Assembly (NCBI GenBank): GCA_022266195.1
Contig: WHVY01000003.1
Location: forward strand, 4,340,001 to 4,404,000
Direction of reading: 5' to 3'
Length of the DNA stretch: 64,000 nt
Source of the DNA: Tetranychus cinnabarinus
Lineage: Eukaryota > Arthropoda > Arachnida > Trombidiformes > Tetranychidae
Position 1 is the stretch's first letter, and every line of letters starts with the position of its first letter. The notes under the pieces were generated by a model, which did not search any database, was not told the origin of the DNA, and saw only the letters and a program-made list of their open reading frames with translations. The position numbers and the translations under genes are program-made. This document shows positions 27,881 to 39,695 of the stretch, in pieces.

Positions 27881-29088
27881 TTACCACCAAATAAATGGTG
27901 GCCAGACAAGTCTGTTTGTACCAAGACGAGCATCAGGACTAGTCGTTGATCCTGTCAGTAAATCTGTAAAAGTATAAGATTATAAATTTCAACAAAATTA
28001 GGATATGAATCGGTTAAATGGATGGATTGATATTGAACATACCTAGATTGAAACCTCTAGTATCTGGTTCAGGAAAAGGTGATGGAAAGATTCTTGATTG
28101 CGATGAGAGTGGAGTTGATGGTAAACTTGTTGTTTGACTGATTGGAGGATAAAATGGTCCATGTCGTAGGGACTGATCACTTGGAGGCGGATAGTTGAAA
28201 TTAAAACAAGGAAGTCGAGGAGGTGGAGCTGACACTGGTGACACTGGAATAGGAAAAATGGCTGTTGTTGTTACCGGCGATGAGATTGATGGAGGTGTTG
28301 ATGGTGTTGTACTATTGTTTGATTGTGAGACATTTGGTGTTGGTAGATGAAGCGGATATGTTGATATCCTTGGATCACTGTGACTAAATGGTAACGGTAA
28401 AGTTCGAGAATTAATCATGTGTTGTAATTGAGTGTATTGATTGAGACGATGATATTCCTCTAATGGTAGTGTTGATCCAGGTAGACCAGCCAATCTCATA
28501 CTATGAAGGATTGATTGATGGTTTAGGTGGTGATGAGCATGAGGGTGAGTTTGATGATGATGTCCATGTTGAGTATGGTGAGGAGGTCGGGAAATAAGGA
28601 GACGTGCTTGTTCCAAAGCCAATTGCCAAGCTCTCATATCATCGGGTGAATCTGCACAGAAAACCCATTTCTTATTGCCAGAAGCTGAGACAGCAAATAC
28701 ACATTGAGATGAGAAACCACTTGGTGGACAATAACTTTCCTCAACCTAAAAGAGAGAAAAATTAATATTTAGTTTTTAATTGAAATTATTTAAATTGTCG
28801 GTTCTGGTATTTGAAAGTATTTAATAATCACCTGTAGACCAGTTTTGATTGATATACATTCAGTTGGCATATTTATAACATCTTCTGGGTTGGGACTATA
28901 ATCATTCTCGTAGTACTTTAAGTAACCATCGCGGTATAATTCAATCCAATTTTTTCTCCAATCTTTCCCTGAGACTTGATTAAGAAGCAAATTTTATTTA
29001 ATAAATGAATAGATGTTTAAATAATATCTGAATACAATTTACCTCTTCTCATAAGCCATCCACTTCGAGCAATCACTGAATTGTCCAT
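27881..29088 (-). CDS. PLEKHB2: Evectin-like PH-domain protein (PLEKHB1/2 family)
   Basis: Exons 29088-29043, 28974-28832, 28745-28043 and 27963-27881 give 324 aa. Evectins are PH-domain proteins of recycling endosome and post-Golgi membranes; PLEKHB2 binds phosphatidylserine. The N terminus (SGWLMRR, then WRKNWIELYRDGYLKYYEND) and NMPTECISIKTG match the PLEKHB PH domain (about 8-112), and residues up to AWQLALEQAR close the fold. After it come a His-rich stretch (about 117-137) and a Pro/Ser-rich linker of about 150 residues, longer than in vertebrates. The usual hydrophobic C-terminal anchor is not obvious; the protein ends in RLVWPPFIWW. The last exon is chosen from clear splice sites and a coherent frame but has no family support, so the C terminus is the least certain part. 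Confidence 0.85.
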
Positions 29089-30936
29089 TGATAGTCAATG
29101 TCACCTAAAGATGACTTATAAATGTAATTTCAATTTGGTAACAGCTATCCAAGATCTGTAAAAATTAAATAATTGAGAGACTGAACTAAATAACGAGTAT
29201 TTTTAAAATAATTCAAGATTATTAACATGAAAGTGCCTCGATATTTATTGCTGTCAGTTTAATTTTTGATGCTTGTGCATTGAAAGATGCCCAAGAAATT
29301 AATCAACAATTTAAGTTTCACTTATTTTAGCTAGGTGTAGATAATATCGAAGTATTAAAACGATGAGAATGTTCACCAAATTTTATCCTATTCGTGATAT
29401 TAAAGAATACTAAAAGGCTATCTGACCATTACTGACCATGAAACTGAGTGTTAAATAAGAATGCTTATCAATAGTTAAAGATAAATGCAAAATTGATACA
29501 ATTAAAAACAATTGAAAAGATGAAATTCAAGAGATTTACTGATTTTAATAAATGTATTTCAATCAATAAATGAAATTGAAGATCGATATTTCTAACCAAA
29601 TTCGTGGTTATCTTTAACCAATTTTCATTAAGTGTTGAGCACTCTAGTTAATAATAGGCAGACATCTTCAAGTACTTGAATCATAATGAATGTTACATGT
29701 AATAGATATACTGTTTGTACTACGATTTTTGTGTTACAAAATGAAATGTGAGTGAGTTTATCAAAATGGATGATTTGGTGAAAATAGACTCGAGTGGATT
29801 AATGTATTACAATCGAGTTTTCACCTTCTTAACAACAGATCAAACATCATTTAACATTTGACAAGAGCCTTCTCTTTATTTTGACAACAGTTCTTGTCAT
29901 CCTGACAGCGTCATTGTTAACACAAAGATAGTCATTGTCAACTTTAATCATAATCTTTCAAATCCATAGTAATTGACAAAGTGTCATGACTTGAAAAATA
30001 TACCGAAAGCTTATAAAGCTCTAAATTTTAAACTGTAATCACCTTAGATCAATAATTTGTTGCATTTCAATATTAAAACACTGAGATGAAGAGATGAGAT
30101 AAAAACTCTCAATATCACAATCACCTCTTACAATAGCTGTAAGAGTTAGCTAGTTTAGTAGACTCAGGATTTAAAACAATTATCATTAATTTCATTGACC
30201 TTATGTGAAAATTACAAACAAAAGTATGACAATCATCTCAACAACCTTATTATCCGACATTGAATAATCAAACATTGACCAGTGATAGTGACTGAGAGGT
30301 TCAGTTAGGTTAGACAATGATAAAGAGTCTAGTTAATAGCGATGAAAAAGATTGATACAAACCATAATTGATTAGCCGCATAATCCTCCAAGATAAACAA
30401 TTTAACGAATTAACCAGAGAGAATCGAAATGAGCACAAAAAGTAATAGATGACGGGTAAAACAAATGAATTATAGCAAGAAGCAAATAAAGATGATGAGC
30501 ATAATGAGGAAGACGAAGAAGCAGTTGATGATTATGTTGCAGAGGTGTGAGATAAATTGGGCAAAACAGTAAAAATGTAACAAATATTCGAACCACAATG
30601 TTTGGTTTGAGACTCTCTTGAGAGAAGCATGGCGGAGAGGCTAAAGAGAGGGAAAACTATTACTTTGAGAGGAAGAAGAAAGATAGTCAATTTGCGATTG
30701 CGTTCATGTCCAAACAAATAGACTTTACGATCGATTTAAAGTACAGTCTGTGGGTTATTATCCGGTTGTTATTTTCTTGCGCCTTTACACTTTTTTTGGG
30801 AGGAACCATAATAAGTGGATGAGAGAGAGAGAGAGAAAGAGGGCAAACAAAGAGACAAAAAGAAACAAATTGATATTCACTTTCAGTTGAAAATAATAAA
30901 AGCGACAGAAAATATTGCAACAAATAAGATTGACTC
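29089..30936. other. Gene-free interval upstream of the PH-domain gene
   Basis: AT-rich, with no coding exon that I can support. ORFs at 30402-30970 are low-complexity and overlap a GA-rich stretch near 30820-30870. It may contain the promoter and untranslated exons of the evectin-like gene. Confidence 0.4.
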
Positions 30937-31497
30937 GGTGATACAATCGATTGTTTAACAATTTAACCAATCATCAATATTTCAATCTGCATTTTTTATT
31001 CGTTTCATACGAGATCTTTTACAGGGTAATATAATAGCTTGTAATTGTCATAGATTTTTAAACAATTAACAGGCAGCTTTTGGATTTCATGTTTTACATT
31101 TGATAATAAATGGTTAGCAATACAATAGATATCGACATGTTCACCGGAAAGAAATGAACGTTGATTAAACTTCTGAAAACAAAGATTTTCCTTTTTTCTT
31201 CTTTCGTGTCGATTAATTTAAGATGACATTTCGAATGATTCACCAATTAATCACATCTGTGTCTCAGTCTTTATTTATTCATTTTGATTTTTAATATTAA
31301 ATCCATGGTAACTTGGCATGTTGACATTTTGTAGGAATAACGGTTTTTTACTTGATCGATTTTCAATGTTTGGGTCTTATTTAGTCGTATCTTTTGCTCA
31401 ATGCAAGTGATTATTTGACGATAAAGACTGTTATTATGTAAATGTTTGACTCGTTAAATTTGATTTTTATGCAATAATTGGTAAAAGTGTTGATCGA
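30937..31497. repeat. Direct repeat, left copy (flanks ST6GAL)
   Basis: This 561 bp segment is repeated in the same orientation at 33578-34137 with only scattered substitutions and small indels. It begins at ggtgatacaatcgatt and ends at ggtaaaagtg..gatcga in both copies. It has no ORF of note, no TG..CA ends and no evident target-site duplication, so it does not look like an LTR. It lies downstream of the sialyltransferase gene. Confidence 0.92.
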
Positions 31498-31682
31498 GAA
31501 TCATCATAATCATTACTAATTATTTTCCTTTAATTTTGATTTCCAATTTGATGATAACCACTCATCCGCGATCAGGAGATCGAAGTGAAAACCAGATAAG
31601 AAATTGCTATTGAAATCATGAATGTTTTGAGTTAGAGTTCAGCTGGAGTTGATTGAGCGCTTCTCAAGGTTTGTATCACAAT

Positions 31683-32909
31683 TTAGCCACATCCACGTGT
31701 TCTCATGCGCCCATTAATAGCTAAATCATAATCACTTGCTGTATTCAAATGTAGCGCATACAGTTTCTCAGTTGCCAATGGATGCCAGTCACCAAATGTA
31801 CAGCCGAGCCCTGAAGTGTTGTCATAATAATGGCATTTTTCCGTTATACGAATAGATGGAATATATTCATATGCATAAACATATGAACATAATCGCAATG
31901 CTAAAAGGAGACCAATGAATCCAGATGAAGGTGGTGTTCGATTAATTCGATGAGGTTTGCTAGTTTGCAATTGCTTCCACAGATCCCAAGCAACTCGTGG
32001 ATGGATAATGTAAAAAGGAATATTTGGTGTCAGTTTCCTTGCGATTTGATAATTCGGGAAAAAATTGTGATCCGGAGAACTGTACCAGTGCTTTAAGTCG
32101 ACTTGAAAAGAGGATGGATCCCAAACTAGATTCACTGCTGATGAATATAAAGGATCGGACAGGTTGAAAGAGCGCCGAGAAACAACTTGAGAATTGAGTA
32201 TTCTGATGGATGTCTTTTTTCCTACATCAACTTCATAGCCGACTGTGGGAGCATCATTAAAGCGGATAATTATGTCGTGGGAATCAATTTCCGTACCCTT
32301 CATCGATCCCGATAAAGAACCAGAATTAGCAACCAAGGCACATGTTTCATGAATGGGAAACCTTTCTTTTAAAAAGTTAATGACTGGAATTTTCGGCAAA
32401 ATTGGAGCAAATCCATTAGAAGTGAAAGGCTCTAACGAAGAGTCAATCGTAACAAATGGAACGGTACATAGACGAGTTACACTAGGATATGTTGGAATGG
32501 ATCTTTGATAAGTGATGTTGTATCGATTATAAGAATTTTGTTCTTTCCAAAGAATACTCTTGCTTCTGAGCTCCCAACTTCTCAATTTAGACCTCAACTG
32601 GACAAGAAATATCTCAATTTTCCTTCGAAGCTCATGATCATATGTAACATTCAGGGTCATTTTACGATGCTTTTCGATTGTATCAATATCATTGGAAGAT
32701 TGAAATAGAGATTCTTCGTCCGATACAATGAATCCTTTAGCCGAATCAACCATATTTTTAAACATAGCTCGATGTACCTGATAGGTTTGTGAAATCATGT
32801 ACTGACTGATTATCAGATAAAAATAAAAACCACTACTGAATAGGGTTACCCCGATGAAAAAACAGATCGCGCATCCAAGAAGCTTCATTTTTTTGGTGTG
32901 AGAGGACAA
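31683..32909 (-). CDS. ST6GAL1: Beta-galactoside alpha-2,6-sialyltransferase-like protein (GT29)
   Basis: A single uninterrupted 408-aa ORF (human ST6GAL1 is 406). GT29 enzymes transfer sialic acid from CMP-sialic acid to terminal galactose of glycoproteins in the Golgi. Layout is type II: a short cytoplasmic tail with KKMKLL, one membrane segment (about 9-36), a stem, then the catalytic domain. Sialylmotif L starts at about 188 (CALVANSGSL, then IDSHDIIIRFNDAPT and DVGKKTSIRILNSQ). Motif S is at about 325 (PPSSGFIGLLLALRLC), motif III CHYYDN at about 358, and motif VS is HPLATEKLYALHLN at about 374-387 with its conserved His and Glu. All key motifs are intact. It is the only intronless gene model in the window and is flanked by direct repeats. 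A downstream Met (MKLLG) could also start it. The exact linkage specificity is inferred. Confidence 0.93.
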   Translation of the reverse strand: MSSHTKKMKLLGCAICFFIGVTLFSSGFYFYLIISQYMISQTYQVHRAMFKNMVDSAKGFIVSDEESLFQSSNDIDTIEKHRKMTLNVTYDHELRRKIEIFLVQLRSKLRSWELRSKSILWKEQNSYNRYNITYQRSIPTYPSVTRLCTVPFVTIDSSLEPFTSNGFAPILPKIPVINFLKERFPIHETCALVANSGSLSGSMKGTEIDSHDIIIRFNDAPTVGYEVDVGKKTSIRILNSQVVSRRSFNLSDPLYSSAVNLVWDPSSFQVDLKHWYSSPDHNFFPNYQIARKLTPNIPFYIIHPRVAWDLWKQLQTSKPHRINRTPPSSGFIGLLLALRLCSYVYAYEYIPSIRITEKCHYYDNTSGLGCTFGDWHPLATEKLYALHLNTASDYDLAINGRMRTRGCG

Positions 32910-33577
32910 TCTACACGATTACCACATAGAATTGATTTTATGGCTCGCATCATAGTAGGTAAAAACTAATCTGAATGACAGAACGGAAAACTGTCCCAGT
33001 CTTAGTAGCACTTGCCAGAAGTCCATCATCAACAGTAAATCGCGATGACTATCAGTGAATAGAATATGATTGAGTTTATTTTGTATGGATTCCAAAAAAA
33101 ATTTGTTTTTCTAACTGGTCTTCATCCACCATTATCTTCTGAATATATTTGTTCCTAAGATTACCTAAGATTGGAGTAGAATATGAAATCAATAAGATTA
33201 GAGTCGCACAGTTTAATCACTTGGCTCAATGAAAATGAGTTAAAAATAACAAAATCTAGGTTTTACCTTGATGTATACCAAGATCATCTGTTTAGGTCAG
33301 AATGTTACTTTAAAGAATAATGTGATCTGATGAGATTAAAACAATAAAACCAAATTATTACAAAATGAAGATTACATTATGAAGATTATTCAATTTACTT
33401 TATTCTTAATCCTCGAATATTTCAAAAATCTGTCAATTTAGTAAACGTTGTCTTGGTTACAATTCAGAAGATCTTGCAAAGTGTCAGTTGAAAGCATAGA
33501 AGAAGATAGATGGAGCTTTCATGTTTATTATTTTGGCTTGTTTATTGACTCGTCTGGTAACTCTATGCTGACAATTT
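32910..33577. other. Sialyltransferase upstream region
   Basis: Between the sialyltransferase start and the right direct repeat. AT-rich; presumably the promoter. No gene seen. Confidence 0.4.
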
Positions 33578-34137
33578 GGTGATACAATCGATTCTTTAAC
33601 AATTTAACTAATCATCAATATTTCAATCTGTATTTTTTATTCGTTTCATACGAGATCTTTTACAGGTTAATATAATAACTCATAATTGTCATAGATTTTT
33701 AAACAATTAACAGGCAGCTTTTGGATTTCATGTTTTACATTTGATAATAAATGGTTAGCAATACAATAGATATCGACATGTTCACCGGAAAGAAATGAAC
33801 GTTGATTAAACTTCTGAAAACAAAGATTTTCCTTTTTTCTTCCTTCGTGTCGATTAATTTAAGATGACATTTCGAATGATTCACCAGTTAATTACATCTA
33901 TGTTTCAGTCTTTATTTATTCATTTTGATTTTCAATATTAAATCCATGGTAACTTGGCATGTTGACATTTTGTAGGAATAACGGTTTTTTACTTGATCGA
34001 TTTTCAATGTTTGGGTCTTATTTAGTCGTATTTTTTGTTCAATGCTAGTGATTATTTGACGATAAAGACTGTTATTGTGTAAATGTTGACTCGTTAAATT
34101 TGATTTTTATGCAATAATTGGTAAAAGTGTAGATCGA
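33578..34137. repeat. Direct repeat, right copy (IFT74 upstream region)
   Basis: The partner of 30937-31497, in direct orientation, 2.64 kb away. It ends 68 bp before the IFT74 start codon, so the proximal IFT74 promoter or 5' UTR probably lies within or next to it. Both copies differ from each other at only a few percent of positions by eye. Confidence 0.92.
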
Positions 34138-34205
34138 AATAAGGAGTTCTTGCAAGTGAACCAAAATAAATAAATTGAAGGGTCGAAATAAGTATATAAG
34201 GTAAA

Positions 34206-35869
34206 ATGGATGCAATTATCAGCAGCAGAGTGTTGTCTTCTCGCCTTGGAAATAGACCAATGAGTTCAGCTAGACCCATAACCACCGCTAGACCCATCAC
34301 TTCAACGGGACTGATGGCACCCAAAACGGGTCGAGGTAGATCAGCGGCAACCATACGTCGGATGGTACAGGATAAAACATACTGGATGGGAATACTAAGA
34401 GCCAAGATGAATGAATTAACAATGGAGATTGCTGTCCTCTCCAAGGAATGTGATTCAATGTCTACCGAAGAAGCTCGATTGAATATGTGGCAACGAAAGG
34501 CTGAAACATTGGCTCGAGAATTGAAAACGGCAACTCTTGAGTTGTCCGTTTACAATGATTATTGGGATCGACTTAGGATTGGTGAAACATCATCTGAAGT
34601 ATTGGAAGACATAAATGGTATTAAGAGTGAAAATCAAGAGTTATCCGAACAATTGGAGTCCAAATACAAAGAGAAAAAGGCTAAAGAAGATGAAATGCTT
34701 TCAGATGAACAGGAGATACAGAAAATTGAAAGTGAATGGAGTGTATTGAAAAAACAATTTACAAGTGAACAAAAGGAAAGGTAAGCTTTTGCAAACAATT
34801 CTCTCGAATTATTGATCTATTTTCAATGTTGCGTTTTATTTTCATCAGATTTGAAGAGCTTGAAAACATAAACCGCTCTCTGACTCTGGAAGCAGATAGA
34901 CTAGAAGATAGAATCATCAAACTAACTGAACGAAAGCGTACTTTAGAGGAACTGAATGGCAGTGAAAACTCATCGATAAGGAAAGAGGTTCTCAATGGAT
35001 TGAATCGATTACGAGAGTTGGAGCGTCAAAAGAATGATCTAATCACTGACCAAAGTACCGGTGATGAAAGAAGTCGATTATTGGCTCAGGTTAGACGTGA
35101 TAATAAAGAGATTTCAATTCTTGAAAGTCGTTCTGAAGAAATTCGTCGAATCATTGAAGATCAACAGGCATCTCTACAAGCTTATGAAGACAAGGAAACG
35201 GCGGAAAAATTTCGTGATCTTAAAAAAAAGGAATCGACCATTGATGCATTTTTGGTAGATTTTTCCGACAACTTGAACAAAGAACTGGAAAAGATGACAG
35301 TACTTGGGGAATCAATCGCTGATCTTGAGGAAAAGTCAAGTCAATATATAAGATTCATTGAAACCTTAAAGGGTGGACAAGATGGTGCACCAAGTAGCAG
35401 TGGTAGTGATTCAAGGTTGACTTTAATCGATGAAAAGCGAAAATTGAAGTTAGATTTGAATAAGATTGATCAATTGGAGTCTAAAATTAATTCAGAGCTG
35501 GAATCTTTGCGAACCAAGATTGACACATTGATTAAAGATATAGATTTGTATGGCAACTTGGAAGGCCTTCGAGATGGTATTGCTAAGAAAGAGAAGTCAT
35601 TGGAAATTGAGAAACAAGAACTCGAGGAAAGCATAAAACATTTGAGACAAGATAAAATTGAACTCGAAAAGTTGGTCGATAAAGCCAAAATAAACTTGGA
35701 CGAGAATGATATCTACAAAAAAGTTAAAGATTTTGAACGAAGACTGAGTGATTTGGTTTGTGGTAATGAAGAATATCTTGATAAATTGCGAGAAATTGAT
35801 AATAGCAGGTTGATGAAACAGGTTTTTGAAATGATAAGTCGTTATAATCAACATTTACTTGGATTTTAA
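34206..35869 (+). CDS. IFT74: Intraflagellar transport protein 74
   Basis: Exons 34206-34780 and 34849-35869 give 531 aa (human 600). IFT74 pairs with IFT81 in the IFT-B core that carries tubulin and cargo along cilia. The basic N-terminal tail (repeated RPITTARPITS-like words, then GRGRSAATIRRMVQDK) matches the tubulin-binding region. It is followed by the conserved block DKTYWMGILRAKMNELTMEI and then almost continuous coiled coil to the C terminus, with LESRSEEIRRII, FRDLKKKESTIDAF and a final EMISRYNQHLLGF. The N-terminal tail is shorter than in vertebrates. In an arthropod this protein would serve sensory-neuron cilia. It converges on VPS18 with 187 bp between stops. Confidence 0.93.
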
Positions 35870-35895
35870 TTAGTTAATATCTGGATTTTGTTATA

Positions 35896-35901
35896 AATAA
35901 A
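35896..35901 (+). promoter_or_regulatory. Candidate poly(A) signal of IFT74
   Basis: AATAAA 27 bases after the IFT74 stop codon, in the short gap before the convergent VPS18 stop. Confidence 0.55.
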
Positions 35902-36056
35902 TGTTTCTTCAAATGAAATTGTATTCATCTTGTTCATTATACAGATTTTACTTACAGGGCAACAAGTTTGTGAGAGGAATGTAAAATTAAAAATTGATAA
36001 ATTTCTATAACAGCAATTTCGTTATAATCATAATACTCGGTGATAAGTATTCCAGC

Positions 36057-39000
36057 TTACCATCCAATTGAAGCCATGTTACTTTCATCTGGAGAGATTA
36101 ATGGTTCATTTATACTTTCTATCATTAAATCTCCACAATAGAGACATTGAGATTGCATGATTTCATCCAGATCATCATTGTCTTTGATAGATTTGATTTC
36201 CTTATCAGTTAACGTTTTGTCAAGCAATTGGCTGGTCAATTTTTCTCCTTTAGACACTTTGATCAACCTTTCTCTCAGAGATGGACTTAAGTAACTTTTA
36301 ATCTCAAGATTGAGACAAACTTTATGAAAATAATGACGACATGGGAAAGCATGGAATGATTGACTTAGGATTGAGTGGCCACAGATTGAACATTTATCAT
36401 CTGTGCGAACAACAATAAAACGATTTCTTAACTTTTGAATTTCTTTTTTGATTTGATCCGAGCTTTCTGTAGTTTCCTTCATTTCATCTTTAAGAGCTTC
36501 AATATTTTGACAGTAACCTTTGAGAGATGAGCATATAGCATCTTTGAAGTGACTTATGGTAACAAAATCCGGGAAAAAGGGTAAAATGTCTTCGATCTTG
36601 AGTAGATTGCAATCAGCTAATAAGTGGCTAACTTGTTGAATATCTCCTTTCTCTTCAACTACATGGCGAGCAATTTTGAGCCACAATTGTCTTCTCAGAT
36701 CGTCGTCCATTTGAGGAATATCGGCAGTTTTTTTGGCTAAATCCATATCAACTAACAAAGCCATATCGACAGCTTCTTCATAAGCTCCCATTGTTGTGTA
36801 TAAAATAACTGAGGCGTTCTTTAAATCTTTTTCTGAACAAATTCTCAGAGCATATTTCAGATCATAATCAATCCTATTGGCATAATTTTTAGATTCTAAA
36901 TAGGATAGAAGCTTATTTGGATCAAGTTCCGCATAAAGCGCAATGAGATAATTATGAATCACTTGCTCTGTAATTCCCATCGTAACACAATGTTCAAGGT
37001 AGCTGATTATTTCTTGGCACTGTAAATGGTAAAATAAAATGATTAAGTCTAATTGTCAGTTTCTACTTTTCAAAATTAAGATATTTTAGTATGCTGTAAA
37101 TAATAAATTACCTGTTCAGCCTTGAAGCCTTTTTGGTCAGAGTTTTGAATTAAAGTGGGCAACAATTTGACAGAATCAAGAGACAGACAACGACTTTTTA
37201 AGATTTTCACTAACTCGGTAGGAACATGGCGCATTAGTAGAGGACCATAACGATATATTAAATCGACGCTTTTCTAGAAAAGAAACAAACAATTAGAGAA
37301 AAGATCAAGAGATTTTTTATATTTTTAATCTTACCTGCTCAGCTAAAATTTTCAAGCACTGGTTATAATCACCTTTTTCAATAAAATAACTGATGGCAAA
37401 TTTGTAGTCTTGGACTGATGAAGCGAACAAGAGTAAACATGCCTCATCACCTTGACTCAATATAATTTCATAAATAATGTTCTTCTTCTTTGTAATACAA
37501 TCCTAAATAATAAAGATAATAACAGATTCTTATTTGTAAACTCATAAGAAATAGTAAAAATAAAATTAAGAAAAGAAATTTTACCTTTATTTTTGTTATG
37601 CTGAGTAACTCCTTGAACTCAAACGCTAATTTGGTAAGGATTTCTTCAGAGTTTTCGTCGATATTTTCTTCCAATGATTTAGAGTATTTTGAGATTTTAA
37701 GTTCACCAATCTGACTCATGATGAGTTCAACTAACCAAACGGTGATGAGATCAATTTGCGATTGATTGCTTGATGGCAAAACATTAAGTTTACATTTGAG
37801 AAATTTTTTAAGAGCTTCTTGATCTTTAAGTTGCATAAATTTCAATGCAACTTCGTCAAAACTCTTACCACTCTGAGCATATAGTTCAGCTGATTTGTTG
37901 TAGCTACAATGAGAGAAAAAAGCAAAAAATTAGAAATGAAAAATATCTACATCAATTGAATTTACTTATAATAGAACATTACTCTTACTCTTTTCTGTCT
38001 AAAAAGTATTGAGCTTCTTCACAGATAACTTCATCCATTTTGATCGGGTCTTTGTTTGCAAATATTTTAGCATTTTTGAAATCCTTTTTAGCTAGATAAA
38101 TTTTCCAGATGAATCTATCTTCTTCAGTTATCTTGTAACGATAAACTGCTAGCTCAAAATGAACCCAGATAGTTCCTCTGACTAAATCCTTGGCAATCCC
38201 AATGACCGAGCCACATGCTTCAGTAAATTTATCTTCCAAGACAATTTCTTGAGAGAGAACACAAATAACTCTCAAGAGATTTTTGAATAATACTAGAATA
38301 TGAAATTTAGTTAAAATAATTCCTAATGGTTTTTCTTTGTTTGCGGATGCGGAATCATTTGGATGGTGATTATCGTCAGCGTAAGGCAGCACAAAGGAAT
38401 CTTTAAATACTGTGTTTAAAGACATCGGAGGTTCGTAGGAAATTTTTCCATATGTAATTCCAGGCTCTGGATAGAAAAAAGAAAACTCATGAGTAATTTT
38501 TATGTAATAAATTATTTATCAGATTTTCGCAAGGAGTTTTTAATCACCCGTAAGCCATCCAAAAGTTTCAGGGGTCAAAGCGGAGTTGAAATAAAAATCT
38601 AGTTTACTAAAACCTAGATTTCCAGGCATATCTCGACATTGGCCGGCACTTGTGCTAAATATATTGACTAAGTTAGGTCCATCAGAATTAGAGCCAGTTT
38701 TGCCAATAAATTGATATAAACGACTAAAAAAGAATTATTATTATTATTTTGTTCATGCTTATTGCTGCAAAAACATTGAAGATTGACAACTTACTTGGCA
38801 GTTGTAATAAGAATTAAGCATGTTGAATCGCTACCAGAAATGCGATGGAATTGTATACCAGTGATAGGACCAGACTCAGTGCCGGCGTCAAAAACTTGAT
38901 TAAAATATCTCTCCAGACTGGTGTTCATCAACCATTTTGTCTCATCTGGGGCGAGTTCAGTTTCAAACACTAAACCTTTACTGGTCCCAATGAGAATATT

Positions 39001-39695
39001 GCTAGTGGTACTGTCCTTTTCGTGGGCAAAATTCCATCCTATTGCTGTGATTAAATAGCCTTTTAATTTACTTGCTTGGTGAATCTTCTTTGATAAATAA
39101 AGATTATCAAATGGAACTAAATTTTTCAAATCTGCAGCAAAACTGAGCAGAGAATGTTTCCCACTAGGCGACAAATAGACTTGATGCAGTTTAGCCATTT
39201 GAGATTTATCCCCAAGAAATTGAGCCAATTCGATTTCTGATGAAATAAAATATAATAGGAGAATTATGATATTGATATACAATAAGTGGGTTTATGAAAA
39301 TACCTATGGGCTGATCTGGATTCATTAAATCAATTCTGAGTAGCTTCTTGTTTCTCATCGCCAAAATCATCTGGTTGTTACTGACAGCTAAATGTGTGAT
39401 GACATCTTCAGGTCTATAATGAATGAATACATAAATTTAAAAATATGCAACGAATTGAAAACAAATAAAATCTTACGCGAAGTTTATCTTATGTCTCTTG
39501 AATATCGGAGGTTTCCCTTCTTCATCTTCGTACACTCCAATAATCTATACAAAAAAAAGATGAAAAATCAATTTAGCAAAACAGCTGATTGATCAAAACA
39601 AGCAAGAAACATACCTTTGGCCTGATTGATGGTTGTCCATATTGTCTAGTGAATGAAGAAGATGATTCTTCATCATATTGATCAAACAACAACAT
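36057..39695 (-). CDS. VPS18: Vacuolar protein sorting-associated protein 18
   Basis: Ten exons: 39695-39615, 39544-39477, 39413-39304, 39236-38795, 38723-38548, 38466-37989, 37903-37585, 37502-37335, 37273-37112 and 37019-36057, giving 988 aa (human 973). VPS18 is a shared core subunit of the HOPS and CORVET tethers that drive endosome-lysosome fusion. The N-terminal half is the Pep3/Vps18 beta-propeller (RNKKLLRIDL at about 70, then GWNFAHEKDS and ILIGTSKGLVFETEL). An alpha-solenoid follows, with HYxLKYALRIC-like and DMDLAKKTADIPQMDDDLRR, then LPFFPDFVTISHFKDAICSS. The RING-H2 finger starts at CSICGHSILSQSFHAFPCRH (about 875) and ends at CLYCGDLM (about 958). The N-terminal Met is in a 27-codon exon with a clean donor. 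Pieces of exons 1-3 and 7 are duplicated at 42635-43031. Confidence 0.96.

Noticed and set aside
30937..34137. The 560 bp direct repeats as LTRs of a retrotransposon
   Set aside because: No TG..CA ends, no primer binding site or polypurine tract seen, no gag/pol between them; the enclosed ORF is a sialyltransferase.
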